Source: Lonepinella koalarum (GTDB taxonomy: Bacteria > Pseudomonadota > Gammaproteobacteria > Enterobacterales > Pasteurellaceae). From it: a DNA stretch of 64,000 nt. Every line of letters begins with the position of its first letter. Within the stretch, counting starts at the first letter, position 1. The stretch spans positions 124,001 to 188,000 of the forward strand of contig NZ_SRHX01000001.1 in NCBI RefSeq assembly GCF_004565475.1, in the 5' to 3' direction. The notes below the pieces were generated by a model. That model ran no database searches, was not told where the DNA came from, and saw only the letters and a list, made by a program, of their open reading frames with translations. The translations under genes and the position numbers were made by a program. This document shows, in pieces, positions 1-9,968 of the stretch.

Positions 1-761
1 CATTGTCGGGTATCGGGCGAAGCACGGCAGGCGCCATTTTATCTTCGGTATTAAATCAACCTTATGCCATTTTAGATGGCAATGTAAAACGTGTTTTATC
101 GCGTTATTTTCTGGTGGATGGTTGGACTGGCGATAAGAAAGTAGAAAATAAACTCTGGGCATTAAGTGAACAAGTCACCCCACAAGATCAAGTGGCGGAT
201 TTTAATCAGGCGATGATGGATATTGGGGCAATGGTTTGTACGCGTTCAAAACCGAAGTGTGATTTGTGTCCAATTAGTCAAAAGTGCGGTGCAAATTTAA
301 CAAATTGTTGGATGGATTATCCACATAAAAAACCGAAAAAGACCTTGCCAGCACGCACAAGTTATTTTTTAATTTTGAGCTGTCAAGGCAAAATTGCATT
401 AGAACAACGTAAGCATTCTGGCTTGTGGGGAGGGCTGTATTGTTTTCCACAATTTCCTAGCAAAACAGAATTGTTGCAATATTTAGCTGCACAAGGTATT
501 CGCCAATATCAAGAATGGACGGCATTTAGACATACTTTTAGTCATTTTCATTTAGATATTTATCCAATTTATGCGGAACTTCATGGCAAAAAATGTGACG
601 AAGATCGCACAGACTGGAAAAAAATAGCAGAAAAGCCGGCGAAATATCAATTTACGGTATCAACCACAGATAAATATTGGTATGATCCTGATAATCCAGA
701 TCAAATTGGACTCGCTACGCCGGTCAAAAATTTATTAATTGAATTTCATAAGAGAAAATAA
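1..761 (+). CDS. mutY: Adenine DNA glycosylase MutY, 5' end outside window
   Basis: MutY removes adenine mispaired with 8-oxoguanine or guanine, in the GO oxidative-damage system. The reading frame is open to the window edge, so the N-terminal ~120 residues, including the catalytic Glu region, lie outside. What remains starts at the helix-hairpin-helix turn (GIGRSTAGA), followed by LDGNVKRVL, which carries the family's catalytic Asp. The four [4Fe-4S] ligands follow with the expected spacing C-x6-C-x2-C-x5-C (CTRSKPKC, then [10 protein letters not shown]). The last ~140 residues form the NUDIX-like C-terminal domain that recognises 8-oxoG. yggX starts 2 bases after the stop, as in other gammaproteobacteria (mutY-yggX-mltC), so these three are probably one transcript. 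Identification is firm. Confidence 0.96.
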   Translation, partial: LSGIGRSTAGAILSSVLNQPYAILDGNVKRVLSRYFLVDGWTGDKKVENKLWALSEQVTPQDQVADFNQAMMDIGAMVCTRSKPKCDLCPISQKCGANLTNCWMDYPHKKPKKTLPARTSYFLILSCQGKIALEQRKHSGLWGGLYCFPQFPSKTELLQYLAAQGIRQYQEWTAFRHTFSHFHLDIYPIYAELHGKKCDEDRTDWKKIAEKPAKYQFTVSTTDKYWYDPDNPDQIGLATPVKNLLIEFHKRK

Positions 762-763
762 CC

Positions 764-1036
764 ATGGCAAGAACAGTATTTTGTGCATATTTAAAACAAC
801 AAGCAGAAGGATTAGATTTTCAGCTTTATCCCGGTGAACTCGGTAAACGTATTTTCGATAATATTAGTAAACAGGCTTGGGGCGAATGGATGAAAAAGCA
901 AACCATGCTAGTTAATGAAAAAAAATTAAATATGATGAATGCTGAGCATCGTCAATTATTAGAACAAGAAATGGTGAATTTTTTGTTTGAAGGTAAAGAG
1001 GTACATATTGAAGGTTATGTGCCACAATCAAAATAA
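764..1036 (+). CDS. yggX: YggX, Fe(II)-trafficking / oxidative damage protection protein
   Basis: A small 90-residue cytoplasmic protein of the YggX family, which protects iron-sulfur enzymes from oxidative damage and is implicated in Fe(II) handling. The typical N-terminus is present (MARTVFC, with the conserved Cys at residue 7), as are the GELGKRI and [18 protein letters not shown] blocks. Length equals the family norm. It lies 2 bp downstream of mutY and 7 bp upstream of the likely mltC start. Linkage to mutY makes biological sense because both counter oxidative damage. Confidence 0.95.
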   Translation: MARTVFCAYLKQQAEGLDFQLYPGELGKRIFDNISKQAWGEWMKKQTMLVNEKKLNMMNAEHRQLLEQEMVNFLFEGKEVHIEGYVPQSK

Positions 1037-1043
1037 AATAAAT

Positions 1044-2126
1044 ATGAAAAAGATTTTCTTTAAAAAATTAGCCGTGTTGGCAATCATTTCTCTTTTGTAT
1101 GCCTGTTCATCGAATCAAGAACGTAGTTATGATGAGACGTTTGCGAAAGATACGCATGGTTTAGATTTACTTACGGGGCAGTTTTCACGAAATATTGACC
1201 AAATTTGGGGGGTTAATGAATTATTAGTGGCGAGTCGTAAGGACTATGTAAAATATACTGATAGTTATTACACTCGTAGTCATATTAGCTTTGAAGAAGG
1301 GCAAATTAATATTGAAACACTTGCGGATTTAAATCGTTTACATAATGCCATTGTGCATACGTTGTTGATGGGATCTGATGCCAAAGGGATTGATTTATTT
1401 GCTTCAGGTGATGTACCTATTAGCTCTCGTCCGTTCTTAGTTGGTCAGGTCGTCAATAACTTTGGTCAACCGATTAGAGATCTCAATACAGCAAATAATT
1501 TTGCTAGCTATTTAATTCAAAACAGATTAAAAAAACGTAAACTCAGCAATGGGCGTGCTGTGCAGTTTGTGAGCATTCAAATGATTGCAAATCACGTTAA
1601 TGTACGTGCTAGAGCCTATTTGCCGTTTGTACGCAAAGCATCTCGTCAATATGGCATTGATGAAAGTTTAATTTTAGGGATTATGCAAACGGAATCTAGC
1701 TTTAACCCTTATGCGATTAGTTATGCAAATGCCTTAGGTTTAATGCAAGTAGTACCACATAGTGCAGGGCGTGATGTGTTTAAAATGAAAGGGTTGTCAG
1801 GACAGCCAAGTAAAAATTATTTATTTGATCCGGCTAAAAATGTGGATGCTGGCGTGTCTTATTTATGGTTGTTGAGAAATGAATATTTGGCAGGGATTGA
1901 GAATCCAACATCCATGCGTTATGCCATGATTTCCGCCTATAACAGTGGTGCGGGTGCAGTGTTGCGTGTATTTAATCCTGATAAAGATCAAGCGATTTAT
2001 CAAATTAACCGTATGCAACCGGAACAAGTGTATCGTATTTTAACCACGGCTCATCCATCATCACAGGCACGTAATTACTTGTTGAAAGTGGATAAAGCAC
2101 AACAGAGTTATCGCAGAGTGAGATAA
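1044..2126 (+). CDS. mltC: Membrane-bound lytic murein transglycosylase C
   Basis: MltC cleaves the MurNAc-GlcNAc bond of peptidoglycan with formation of 1,6-anhydro-MurNAc, from the inner face of the outer membrane. I place the start at the ATG at 1044 (360 aa) because the protein then opens with a lipoprotein signal, [21 protein letters not shown], whose lipobox LLYAC gives the acylated Cys. An upstream in-frame ATG at 987 lies inside yggX and would destroy the signal. The C-terminal SLT domain carries [20 protein letters not shown]; its Glu is residue 217, the same number as the catalytic Glu of E. coli Mlt[10 protein letters not shown] follows later. It ends the mutY-yggX-mltC cluster. 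Confidence 0.95.
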   Translation: MKKIFFKKLAVLAIISLLYACSSNQERSYDETFAKDTHGLDLLTGQFSRNIDQIWGVNELLVASRKDYVKYTDSYYTRSHISFEEGQINIETLADLNRLHNAIVHTLLMGSDAKGIDLFASGDVPISSRPFLVGQVVNNFGQPIRDLNTANNFASYLIQNRLKKRKLSNGRAVQFVSIQMIANHVNVRARAYLPFVRKASRQYGIDESLILGIMQTESSFNPYAISYANALGLMQVVPHSAGRDVFKMKGLSGQPSKNYLFDPAKNVDAGVSYLWLLRNEYLAGIENPTSMRYAMISAYNSGAGAVLRVFNPDKDQAIYQINRMQPEQVYRILTTAHPSSQARNYLLKVDKAQQSYRRVR

Positions 2127-2132
2127 GACAAC

Positions 2133-2164
2133 TCCCGTATTTTACAAGTGCGGGACTATTTTTA
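2133..2164 (+). terminator. Probable terminator after mltC
   Basis: A short stem TCCCG/CGGGA (2133-2137 with 2151-2155) is followed by CTATTTTTAAC. It lies 7 bp after the mltC stop and before the tRNA promoter. The stem is only 5 bp, so strength is uncertain. Confidence 0.5.
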
Positions 2165-2225
2165 ACACTTTTTGCATATTAAACAAGCAAACAAACACAT
2201 TTTAGATTTTTTTGTAAAATAACTA

Positions 2226-2254
2226 TTGACCGAAAGACGTAAATACGGTTTAAT
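2226..2254 (+). promoter_or_regulatory. Strong sigma70-type promoter of the tRNA pair
   Basis: TTGACC at 2226-2231 and TTTAAT at 2249-2254 are separated by exactly 17 bp, followed by a GC-rich discriminator (ACGCCCCG), as expected for a stringently controlled stable-RNA promoter. The first tRNA begins 29 bp downstream. Confidence 0.7.
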
Positions 2255-2283
2255 ACGCCCCGTGTTGGCGCAGTGAGCGTTAC

Positions 2284-2359
2284 GCCTCGATAGCTCAGTC
2301 GGTAGAGCAGGGGATTGAAAATCCCCGTGTCGGTGGTTCGATTCCGCCTCGAGGCACCA
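2284..2359 (+). tRNA. tRNA-Phe (GAA)
   Basis: A 76-nt cloverleaf. The acceptor arm GCCTCGA pairs with TCGAGGC, and the D-arm (AGCTCAGTCGGTAGAGC) and T-arm (GGTTCGATTCC) are standard. The anticodon stem GGGGA/TCCCC encloses TTGAAAA with anticodon GAA. CCA is encoded. It is followed after 5 bp by tRNA-Asn and probably co-transcribed with it. Confidence 0.97.
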
Positions 2360-2364
2360 TCTTT

Positions 2365-2440
2365 TCCTCCTTAGTTCAGTCGGTAGAACGGTGGACTGTT
2401 AATCCATATGTCGCAGGTTCGAGTCCCGCAGGAGGAGCCA
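2365..2440 (+). tRNA. tRNA-Asn (GTT)
   Basis: A 76-nt cloverleaf. The acceptor arm TCCTCCT pairs with AGGAGGA, the anticodon loop CTGTTAA gives anticodon GTT, the T-arm is GGTTCGAGTCC, and the gene ends with encoded GCCA. It shares the upstream promoter with tRNA-Phe and is followed within 11 bp by a terminator hairpin. Confidence 0.97.
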
Positions 2441-2450
2441 TATTTAGAAG

Positions 2451-2477
2451 CCCTGATGAGTGATCATCGGGGTTTTT
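2451..2477 (+). terminator. Rho-independent terminator of the tRNA-Phe/tRNA-Asn unit
   Basis: The stem CCCTGATGA (2451-2459) pairs with TCATCGGGG (2464-2472, one G-T wobble) around a 4-nt loop. TTTTT follows directly. Confidence 0.85.
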
Positions 2478-2513
2478 GTTTATTTAGCGAATATTAAAAA
2501 TCAAAGGTATCCC

Positions 2514-3359
2514 ATGTTAAGCTATCGCCATAGTTTCCACGCAGGCAATCATGCCGATGTACTCAAGCATATTGTGCAAATGCTGATTATTGAAAATCTG
2601 CAACAAAAAGACAAAGGTTTTTATTATTTAGATACCCATGCTGGTGTGGGGAAATACCGTTTATTGAGTGAAGAATCAGAAAAAACCGCTGAATATCTTG
2701 CTGGTATTGCTAGATTGTGGCAACAAAAAGATTTACCAGAAGAAATACAACGCTATGTGAATTTAATCAAAAAGCTCAATTATGGTGGTAAAGAATTGCG
2801 TTACTATGCGGGTTCACCTTTTATTGCAAGTCTTATGTTACGTGAGCAGGATCGGGCGTTATTCATTGAATTGCATCCCGCAGATTATCCCTTATTGCGT
2901 AATACATTCAAAGACTATCAAAATATTAGCACCAAACGAGATGATGGTTTTCAACAGCTTAAGGCTACGTTGCCGCCCAAAGAACGTCGTGGTTTAGTAT
3001 TAATCGATCCCCCTTATGAGCTGAAAGAAGATTATGATCTGGTGGTGCGAGCCATTGTGGAGGGTTATAAGCGTTTTGCCACCGGCATTTATGCCATTTG
3101 GTATCCCGTGGTGTTACGCCAACAAACCAAACGTATCATCAAATGTTTAGAAGCCACAGGCATTCGCAAAATTTTGCAAATTGAACTCGCCGTGCGTCCT
3201 GACAGCGATCAACGTGGCATGACCGCCAGCGGTATGATTGTGATTAATCCGCCGTGGCAATTAGAAAGTCAAATGAAACAGATTTTACCTTATTTAGTCA
3301 AGACCTTAGTGCCTGAAAATACGGGCAGCTGGAAAGTCAGTTGGATTACACCTGAATAA
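2514..3359 (+). CDS. rlmJ: 23S rRNA (adenine-2030-N6)-methyltransferase RlmJ
   Basis: RlmJ methylates N6 of A2030 in 23S rRNA using S-adenosylmethionine. The start at 2514 is chosen because the family begins MLSYRHSFHAGNHADVLKH; upstream residues in the same frame come from the tRNA terminator. The protein has 281 residues, the usual length. The catalytic motif IDPPYE is at about residue 164, and the YYLDTHAGVGKY and YYAGSP segments are typical. It stands alone between the tRNA unit and a terminator made of paired uptake signals. The product is cytoplasmic. Confidence 0.95.
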   Translation: MLSYRHSFHAGNHADVLKHIVQMLIIENLQQKDKGFYYLDTHAGVGKYRLLSEESEKTAEYLAGIARLWQQKDLPEEIQRYVNLIKKLNYGGKELRYYAGSPFIASLMLREQDRALFIELHPADYPLLRNTFKDYQNISTKRDDGFQQLKATLPPKERRGLVLIDPPYELKEDYDLVVRAIVEGYKRFATGIYAIWYPVVLRQQTKRIIKCLEATGIRKILQIELAVRPDSDQRGMTASGMIVINPPWQLESQMKQILPYLVKTLVPENTGSWKVSWITPE

Positions 3360-3379
3360 CTTATTTGTTCCTATTGGTT

Positions 3380-3421
3380 AAAGTGCGGTGGAAAATTCGG
3401 AAATTTTTTACCGCACTTTTT
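3380..3421 (+). terminator. Terminator built from inverted uptake signals, after rlmJ
   Basis: AAAGTGCGGT (from 3380) pairs with ACCGCACTTT (3410-3419), followed by further T's. Each arm contains a complete 9-base uptake signal. Such inverted pairs are a known dual-use feature of Haemophilus-type genomes. It lies 20 bp after the rlmJ stop. Confidence 0.8.
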
Positions 3422-3452
3422 ACGCCAAATTCCCCTTGGTACACCATAAAAA

Positions 3453-3468
3453 TGTGATCTTGATCACA
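3453..3468 (+). promoter_or_regulatory. CRP-binding site upstream of transketolase
   Basis: TGTGA-tcttga-TCACA is a perfect match to the CRP core (TGTGA-N6-TCACA), and the symmetry extends outward (AA..TT). The centre lies about 120 bp before the tkt start. It suggests cAMP-CRP activation or repression of transketolase. The exact promoter is not identified. Confidence 0.75.
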
Positions 3469-3580
3469 TTTTAAATGCTATCTATAAAATCAATCGTATT
3501 AATTTACCTTTTACCCTGAAAAATCAGGTAAAATAAAGAGCAATTCATATTCATTCAATCTCATTAAGCAGGAGTAAACA

Positions 3581-5581
3581 ATGGCAACGCAAAAACAACT
3601 TGCAAATGCAATCCGTTTTTTAAGTATGGACGCTGTACAAAAGGCAAAATCAGGCCACCCCGGTGCCCCAATGGGAATGGCAGACATTGCCGAAGTCTTA
3701 TGGCGTGGTTTCTTAAAACACAATCCAACTAATCCAAAATGGGCAGATCGTGACCGTTTCGTGTTATCTAATGGACATGGTTCGATGTTAATTTACAGCC
3801 TATTACATCTCACAGGCTATGATCTCCCAATTGAAGAATTGAAAAATTTCCGTCAATTGCATTCTAAAACCCCCGGTCACCCTGAATATGGCTATGCACC
3901 GGGTGTGGAAACTACCACTGGTCCATTAGGTCAAGGGATCACCAACGCCGTGGGTATGGCTATTGCAGAAAAAACCCTTGCAGGTCAATTTAACCGTGCA
4001 GGTCACGATATTGTAGATCACTTTACTTATGTGTTCTTAGGTGATGGCTGTTTAATGGAAGGCGTAAGCCACGAAGCCTGTTCATTGGCAGGAACGTTAG
4101 GCTTAGGTAAATTAATTGCATTCTATGACGACAACAATATTTCCATTGATGGTCATGTTGACGGTTGGTTCACTGATGATACACAAAAACGCTTTGAAGC
4201 CTACGGTTGGCAAGTAATTCCAGCGATTGACGGTCACAACCCACAACAAATCGCCGAAGCGGTGAAACAAGCTCAAGCAGAAACTAATAAACCAACCTTG
4301 ATTATCTGTAAAACCGTTATCGGTTACGGTTCACCAAACAAATCCGCTTCTCACGACTGCCACGGTGCACCACTAGGTGATGAAGAAATTGCCTTAACCC
4401 GTAAAGCCTTGGAATGGGATTATGCTCCATTTGAAATTCCTGCGGATATTTATGCGGAATGGGATGCCAAAGCTCAAGGTCAAGCAGCGGAGCAAGCGTG
4501 GAACGACAAATTTGCCGCTTATGAAAAAGCTCACCCAGAACTTGCAGCAGAATTTAAACGCCGTGCAGCGGGCGAATTGCCAGCCAACTGGGCGCAAGAA
4601 AGTCAAGCCTTTGTGGAAAAATTACAAGCCAACCCAGCGTCAATTGCGAGCCGTAAAGCCTCACAAAACGCCATTGAAGCCTATGCACATTTATTGCCAG
4701 AGTTCTTGGGCGGTTCAGCCGACCTTGCCAGCTCCAATTTAACCCTATGGTCAGGTTCAAAACCAATCCGTGCCGACAAAAACGTAGACGGCAACTATGT
4801 GAACTACGGCGTGCGTGAGTTCGGTATGTCAGCGATTATGAACGGTATCGCCCTACACGGCGGCTTCATTCCTTACGGTGCAACCTTCTTAATGTTCTTT
4901 GAATACGCCCACAACGCCGTGCGTATGGCATCGCTGATGAAACAACGTGCCTTATTCGTTTACACCCATGACTCTATCGGTTTAGGCGAAGACGGCCCAA
5001 CCCACCAACCTGTGGAACAAACTGCCGCATTACGCTTAATTCCAAACTTGGAAACATGGCGACCAGCGGATCAAGTGGAATCTGCAGTGGCATGGAAAGC
5101 GGCAGTAGAACGTCAAGACGGCCCAAGTGCGTTAATCTTCACTCGTCAAAACTTGGCACAACAACCACGCACCGCAGAGCAATTAGCCAATGTGGCTCGT
5201 GGTGGTTACATTTTGGTCGATTGCGGTTGCAACAACCCAGATGTGATCTTAATTGCCACCGGTTCTGAAGTGGAATTAGCGGTTAAAGCCGCTGAAGTGT
5301 TGAAAGGCGAAGGCAAAAAAGTGCGTGTGGTGTCTATGCCAAGCACCAATGTATTCGACAAACAAGACGAAGCCTACCGTGAAAGCGTGTTACCAAAACA
5401 CATCACCAAACGTGTTGCCATTGAAGCCCAAATCGGCGATTTCTGGTACAAATACGTTGGCTTTGACGGTCGTATCGTGGCAATGCAAAGTTTCGGCGAA
5501 TCCGCCCCAGCAGATCAATTATTCAAATTGTTCGGCTTCACGGTGGAAAACGTGGTAGCAAAAGCCAAAGAAATTTTGTAA
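3581..5581 (+). CDS. tkt: Transketolase
   Basis: Thiamine-diphosphate enzyme of the non-oxidative pentose phosphate pathway, moving two-carbon units between ketose and aldose phosphates. The 666 residues match the E. coli TktA length. The TPP motif begins [13 protein letters not shown] and ends at YDDNN near residues 153-187. The substrate-binding SHDCHG and the pyrimidine-domain [12 protein letters not shown] with its catalytic Glu region are present. The start follows AGGAG with good spacing. The gene is monocistronic: a CRP site lies upstream and a bidirectional terminator follows. talB, its partner enzyme, lies ~49 kb away and also has a CRP-like site. Confidence 0.97.
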   Translation: MATQKQLANAIRFLSMDAVQKAKSGHPGAPMGMADIAEVLWRGFLKHNPTNPKWADRDRFVLSNGHGSMLIYSLLHLTGYDLPIEELKNFRQLHSKTPGHPEYGYAPGVETTTGPLGQGITNAVGMAIAEKTLAGQFNRAGHDIVDHFTYVFLGDGCLMEGVSHEACSLAGTLGLGKLIAFYDDNNISIDGHVDGWFTDDTQKRFEAYGWQVIPAIDGHNPQQIAEAVKQAQAETNKPTLIICKTVIGYGSPNKSASHDCHGAPLGDEEIALTRKALEWDYAPFEIPADIYAEWDAKAQGQAAEQAWNDKFAAYEKAHPELAAEFKRRAAGELPANWAQESQAFVEKLQANPASIASRKASQNAIEAYAHLLPEFLGGSADLASSNLTLWSGSKPIRADKNVDGNYVNYGVREFGMSAIMNGIALHGGFIPYGATFLMFFEYAHNAVRMASLMKQRALFVYTHDSIGLGEDGPTHQPVEQTAALRLIPNLETWRPADQVESAVAWKAAVERQDGPSALIFTRQNLAQQPRTAEQLANVARGGYILVDCGCNNPDVILIATGSEVELAVKAAEVLKGEGKKVRVVSMPSTNVFDKQDEAYRESVLPKHITKRVAIEAQIGDFWYKYVGFDGRIVAMQSFGESAPADQLFKLFGFTVENVVAKAKEIL

Positions 5582-5606
5582 TAGTCTAACTGTTGACATA
5601 ATGGAC

Positions 5607-5650
5607 AAAAAGGTTGCTATAAACTACTATATAGTTTTAGCAACTTTTTT
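5607..5650. terminator. Bidirectional terminator between tkt and the DeoR-type gene
   Basis: GTTGCTA-t-AAACTA and TAGTTT-t-AGCAAC form a long stem (5613-5644), flanked by AAAAAGG on the left and CTTTTTT on the right. It can end both tkt (plus) and the convergent regulator (minus). The stop of that regulator sits in a separate 14-bp palindrome ACTTAAGCTTAAGT at 5656-5669. Confidence 0.85.
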
Positions 5651-5663
5651 ATCTAACTTAAGC

Positions 5664-6422
5664 TTAAGTAAGTTGCAGATTCACATTATTAAAACCGCCC
5701 AATTCTTCCACCATCTTATCTTCTAACCCCGAATCTGTAATAATATCTGACAGCTCATTTAGTGAGCTGGCCTGGAATAAGGAAAATTTGCCATATTTAC
5801 TGCTATCTGCCACCAATACTTTGCGTGTGGCGTTTTGCAGCAACAATCTTTTTAAACAGGCTTTTTCTTCCGTAGGGGCGGTGATACCTTGTGCAGCACT
5901 CCAAGAATTGCAACTCACGAAAGCAAAATCAGGATAAATATTTTGTAATAATCGTGTGGTTTGATTGCCAATACAAGATTGGCTGCTGGCATCGATTTTT
6001 CCTCCGGTCATAATCACCTCCATCTGTTTATATTCTGAAAGTAACAGGGCAATATGTAAATCAGTGGTGATAACTCGCAGTGGAATATGGCTGATTTTTC
6101 TTGCAATACAAAGGGTTGTGGTACCAGCATCTAATACAATCGCATCACCTGCTTTAAGCAGGGAAACCGCATAATCGGCAATACGTTCTTTTTCCGCAAT
6201 TTGTTTTAACTTTTTCTCATCGGTAGTGGGTTGAAACGGTACAAATTGATTTAATGCCACGCCACCGTGCGTACGAATAATAGATCCTTCCTGATCTAAT
6301 TTAATCAAATCGCGGCGAATGGTAGCAGGTGATGAATCCGTCACTTTAACCAACTGCTCAACTGTTGCCATATTATGGCTTTTGAGATAAAGCAAAATCA
6401 TTTCTTGTCGTTCTTGAAACAT
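5664..6422 (-). CDS. DeoR/GlpR-family transcriptional regulator, ligand unknown
   Basis: A 252-residue DeoR-type sugar-phosphate-responsive regulator. The N-terminal winged helix carries the family signature ([17 protein letters not shown], then RTHGGVAL at about residues 30-56). The C-terminal sensor domain begins KERIADYAV and includes [12 protein letters not shown] and [10 protein letters not shown], the phosphosugar-binding surfaces. It is clearly not the GlpR of this genome, which lies at 22684. It starts 8 bp after mutS on the same strand, so it may be co-transcribed with it, although no functional link is expected. No sugar operon is adjacent, so the target is unknown; it resembles the YgbI/AgaR-like branch in general layout only. 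Confidence 0.85.
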   Translation of the reverse strand: MFQERQEMILLYLKSHNMATVEQLVKVTDSSPATIRRDLIKLDQEGSIIRTHGGVALNQFVPFQPTTDEKKLKQIAEKERIADYAVSLLKAGDAIVLDAGTTTLCIARKISHIPLRVITTDLHIALLLSEYKQMEVIMTGGKIDASSQSCIGNQTTRLLQNIYPDFAFVSCNSWSAAQGITAPTEEKACLKRLLLQNATRKVLVADSSKYGKFSLFQASSLNELSDIITDSGLEDKMVEELGGFNNVNLQLT

Positions 6423-6430
6423 AACCTTTC

Positions 6431-8998
6431 CTAATTCAATATCTTCTTTAACTGATATAAATAACTCAACGCCTGTTTTGGACTTAACTCATCTGGATCG
6501 AGTTTTTCTAACATCTCTAACACTTCGTTTTTACTTTCATCTTCATTTAATAAGGGTAACTCTGCCTGCAGAGATAAAATGTCAGATTTTTTTACCGCAC
6601 TTTTGCTTGATAATTTCTCAAGCTGCGTTAATTTTTGTTTTGCCAGCTTAATCACATTTTGTGGCACACCCGCTAAGGCTGCCACGGCTAAACCATAACT
6701 TTTACTGGCAGCACCGTCTTGTACGCTGTGCATAAAAGCAATGCTGTTATTATGTTCTAGGGCATCTAAATGCACATTCATTGTGCCAGTGATCTGTTCT
6801 GGCATGGCAGTGAGTTCAAAATAATGGGTAGCAAATAGGGTAAGACTTCTGATTTTTTTAGCTAACCATTCGGCACAAGCCCACGCCAGTGATAAACCGT
6901 CATAGGTAGATGTGCCACGTCCTATTTCATCAATCAAGACTAAACTTTGTGCGGTGGCTTGATGGAGGATATTTGCCATTTCGGTCATTTCTACCATAAA
7001 AGTGGATCGCCCTGAAGCCAAGTCATCACTGGCCCCAATACGGGTAAAAATACGATCAATAGGACCAATCACCGCGCGTTCTGCGGGGACAAAACTGCCG
7101 ATATATGCCATTAAGGTAATCAAGGCGGTTTGTCGCATATAGGTACTTTTACCGCCCATATTTGGTCCCGTGATAATCAATAAATGACGTTGCTGATTGA
7201 GTTCCACGGGGTTGGCAATAAAAGGGTCTTTCAATACTTGTTCCACCACAGGGTGGCGACCATTTTCAATTTTTACCCCAATTTCATTGCTAAATTCAGG
7301 TTGTACGTAATTTAGCGTTTCTGCCCGTTCGCTCAAATTAACCAATACATCTAACTCGGCAAGGGTAAGACTGGCTAATTGTAGATCACCTAAGTGCGGT
7401 AGAATTTGCTCAAAAATTTCATCATAAAGCTGCTTTTCTAACGCCAAACTTGCCCCTTTGGCTTTGAGAACTTTATCTTCGTAGGTTTTTAATTCAGGAA
7501 TAATATAACGTTCGGCATTTTTTAAGGTTTGACGGCGAACATAGTGAATCGGTGCTTTGTGGGCTTGTCCTTGGCTAATTTGAATGTAGTAACCATGTAC
7601 TGCATTAAATCCGACTTTCAAGGTATCAATCCCTGTGGTTTCTCGTTCACGGCGTTCTAGCTCTTCTAAATATTGGGTTGCCCCTTGGGCTAGGCTTCGC
7701 CATTCGTCTAATTCGGCATGATAGCCTTCGGCGATCACGCCACCATCACGGATTAACAGGGGTGGATTATCAATAATCGCCCGTTCCAGCAAATCTAAAA
7801 TGGGTGGAAATTCGCTAATTAATAAGGAAAGTGCGGTGAATTTTGGTGAAATTTTGAGAATTTGATTAATTTCGGGTAATTGTGCCAACGCCAAACGTAA
7901 ACGAGAAAAATCTCTTGGGCGAGCGGTGCGTAACGCCACTCGAGCTAGAATCCGTTCCATATCACCCACTTGTTGCAACAAGGGTTGTAATTGAGCAATT
8001 AAGTCAAATTGCAAGATTTCCGCAATATAGTTGTGGCGTAAACGTAACTTTTCCACTTGACGAATGGGTTGATGCAACCAACGTTTTAATAAACGGCTCC
8101 CCATAGGGGTAACACATTTATCCAACACCGCAGACAAGGTATTTTCGCTCCCACCCGTTAAATTTTGGGTCAGTTCAAGATTGCGTCTGGTGGCGGCATC
8201 TAATTGAATATTCTCATTATTCTGGATTAAACTGATACTTTGAATATGAGGTAATGCACTACGTTGAGTATCCCTGACATATTGAATTAAACAACCTGCG
8301 GCACACAAACCGAGAATCGCTTTTTCTACTCCAAAAGCAGTGAGATTTTGTGTACCGAATTGACGATTAAGTAACTGTACAGCAGTACCTAATTCAAATT
8401 CCCAAATAGGACGACGGCGTAAGCCCTTGCTGTTGGCAAGCATATCCATTTCGGCAAAATCTTCGCAATACAATAATTCGGCAGGTGCTAAACGTTGTAA
8501 TTCGGCTTTTAAGGTTTCTTTATTTTCAGGTTCGCTAATTTGAAAACGCCCTGAACTCATATCAATGCTGGCTAAGCCAAATTTTGCTTTTTCTTGATAA
8601 ACCGCCACAATCAGATTATCTAAGCGTTCAGGTAACAGATTTTCATCACTCACCGTACCGGGTGTGACGATGCGTACAATTTTCCGCTCAACAGGACCTT
8701 TACTGGTGGCAGGATCGCCAATTTGTTCACAAATCGCCACACTCTCGCCCAATTGTACTAATTTTGCTAAATAGCCCTCGACCGCATGATATGGCACGCC
8801 CGCCATAGGTATCGGTTCCCCCGCAGATGCGCCTCGTTTAGTCAGTGAAATATCTAACAGGCTTGACGCTTTTTTAGCATCATCATAAAACAACTCATAA
8901 AAATCGCCCATGCGATAAAACAACAGAATATCTGGATTTTCCGCTTTGAGCGTTAAATATTGTTTCATCATGGGGGTATGACTTTCAAAATTCTGCAT
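6431..8998 (-). CDS. mutS: DNA mismatch repair protein MutS
   Basis: Recognises mismatches and small loops and recruits MutL. The 855 residues match E. coli MutS (853). The N-terminal mismatch-reading loop with the Phe-x-Glu motif appears as [13 protein letters not shown] (about residues 31-43). The C-terminal ATPase has Walker [11 protein letters not shown] and Walker [17 protein letters not shown], and the C-terminus has the short dimer/tetramer segment. At least two exact uptake signals lie inside the gene (near 6590 and 7394), with another near 7831. Normal full-length gene. It is separated from upstream cysE by a 160-bp gap. Confidence 0.98.
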   Translation of the reverse strand: MQNFESHTPMMKQYLTLKAENPDILLFYRMGDFYELFYDDAKKASSLLDISLTKRGASAGEPIPMAGVPYHAVEGYLAKLVQLGESVAICEQIGDPATSKGPVERKIVRIVTPGTVSDENLLPERLDNLIVAVYQEKAKFGLASIDMSSGRFQISEPENKETLKAELQRLAPAELLYCEDFAEMDMLANSKGLRRRPIWEFELGTAVQLLNRQFGTQNLTAFGVEKAILGLCAAGCLIQYVRDTQRSALPHIQSISLIQNNENIQLDAATRRNLELTQNLTGGSENTLSAVLDKCVTPMGSRLLKRWLHQPIRQVEKLRLRHNYIAEILQFDLIAQLQPLLQQVGDMERILARVALRTARPRDFSRLRLALAQLPEINQILKISPKFTALSLLISEFPPILDLLERAIIDNPPLLIRDGGVIAEGYHAELDEWRSLAQGATQYLEELERRERETTGIDTLKVGFNAVHGYYIQISQGQAHKAPIHYVRRQTLKNAERYIIPELKTYEDKVLKAKGASLALEKQLYDEIFEQILPHLGDLQLASLTLAELDVLVNLSERAETLNYVQPEFSNEIGVKIENGRHPVVEQVLKDPFIANPVELNQQRHLLIITGPNMGGKSTYMRQTALITLMAYIGSFVPAERAVIGPIDRIFTRIGASDDLASGRSTFMVEMTEMANILHQATAQSLVLIDEIGRGTSTYDGLSLAWACAEWLAKKIRSLTLFATHYFELTAMPEQITGTMNVHLDALEHNNSIAFMHSVQDGAASKSYGLAVAALAGVPQNVIKLAKQKLTQLEKLSSKSAVKKSDILSLQAELPLLNEDESKNEVLEMLEKLDPDELSPKQALSYLYQLKKILN

Positions 8999-9107
8999 AA
9001 AAAACTCATTGAGATTAGAAACATTTAATAAGATTATAGCAAAAAGTGCGGTGTTTTTTGTGGGGTTTTAAGATATTTCTAGAAATTGTGATGATTTTTT
9101 AAAGATC

Positions 9108-9145
9108 ATGTGTTTCTACTTGGTATCAATTAAGCAGAAACACAT
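9108..9145 (-). terminator. Possible terminator after cysE
   Basis: ATGTGTTTCT (9108-9117) and AGAAACACAT (9136-9145) are perfect 10-bp inverted arms, 15 bp past the cysE stop. On the minus strand the run after the stem is only GATCTTTAAAAAATC, so termination strength is uncertain. Confidence 0.5.
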
Positions 9146-9160
9146 TTCAGCAAAAGCCCA

Positions 9161-9958
9161 TCAAATATTCAGCATTGCTGCATCATCAATAAAATATTGG
9201 TTCATATCAAAGGCTGGTTTGGCATCTTTATCTTTACCGATAATGCGAGCTGGTACACCAGCAGCAGTGGCATATTCCGGCACAGGCTGTAATACCACGG
9301 AGTTAGCACCAATTTTAGCGTATTTACCCACTTCAATATTGCCGAGTATTTTTGCCCCCGCACCAATCATCACACCTTCACGGATTTTTGGGTGGCGGTC
9401 GCCTGATTCTTTCCCTGTACCGCCTAAGGTAACACCTTGTAAAATAGATACGTCATTTTCAATCACTGCCGTTTCACCTACCACAATGCCAGTGGCATGG
9501 TCAAACATAATACCGCAGCCAATACGAGCTGCCGGGTGAATATCCACATCAAAGGCGACAGAAATTTGATTTTGTAAATAAATGGCTAAAGAACGACGAT
9601 TATTTTGCCATAAATAATGGGTAATACGATAGCTTTGAATGGCGTGGAACCCTTTAAGATAGAGTAACGGCGTAGATAAAAGTGCTACTGCGGGGTCACG
9701 TTGTCGTACCGCATAAATATCGCAGGCAGCACTTTCAATAATACTCGGCTGAGCTTGATAAGCGTCTTCAATAATTTCTCGTAACGTGATCGCTGGCATG
9801 GTAGAGGTAGCAAGTTTATTGGCTAAAATATAGCTTAATACACTACCTAAATTTTTATGCTTCAAAATTGTAGAATGAAAAAAACTGGCTAACATGGGTT
9901 CATGCTCGACTAATTCTTTCGCTTCATCACGAATTTTATGCCATACATCATTTAACAT
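9161..9958 (-). CDS. cysE: Serine O-acetyltransferase CysE
   Basis: First committed step of cysteine synthesis: acetyl-CoA plus L-serine gives O-acetylserine. The 265 residues fit the family (E. coli 273). An N-terminal helical domain is followed by the left-handed beta-helix of hexapeptide repeats (IHPAARIGCGIMFDHATGIV, then GVTLGGTGKESGDRHPKI), containing the catalytic Asp/His pair. The flexible C-terminal tail ends in Ile, as needed for complex formation with CysK. The start lies 10 bp after gpsA, so the two are co-transcribed. Confidence 0.97.
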   Translation of the reverse strand: MLNDVWHKIRDEAKELVEHEPMLASFFHSTILKHKNLGSVLSYILANKLATSTMPAITLREIIEDAYQAQPSIIESAACDIYAVRQRDPAVALLSTPLLYLKGFHAIQSYRITHYLWQNNRRSLAIYLQNQISVAFDVDIHPAARIGCGIMFDHATGIVVGETAVIENDVSILQGVTLGGTGKESGDRHPKIREGVMIGAGAKILGNIEVGKYAKIGANSVVLQPVPEYATAAGVPARIIGKDKDAKPAFDMNQYFIDDAAMLNI

Positions 9959-9968
9959 AAATTACTCC

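Noticed and set aside
5871..5885. GTAGGGGCGG string as another palindromic repeat
   Set aside because: It lies inside the DeoR-type coding region with no second arm; coincidental.
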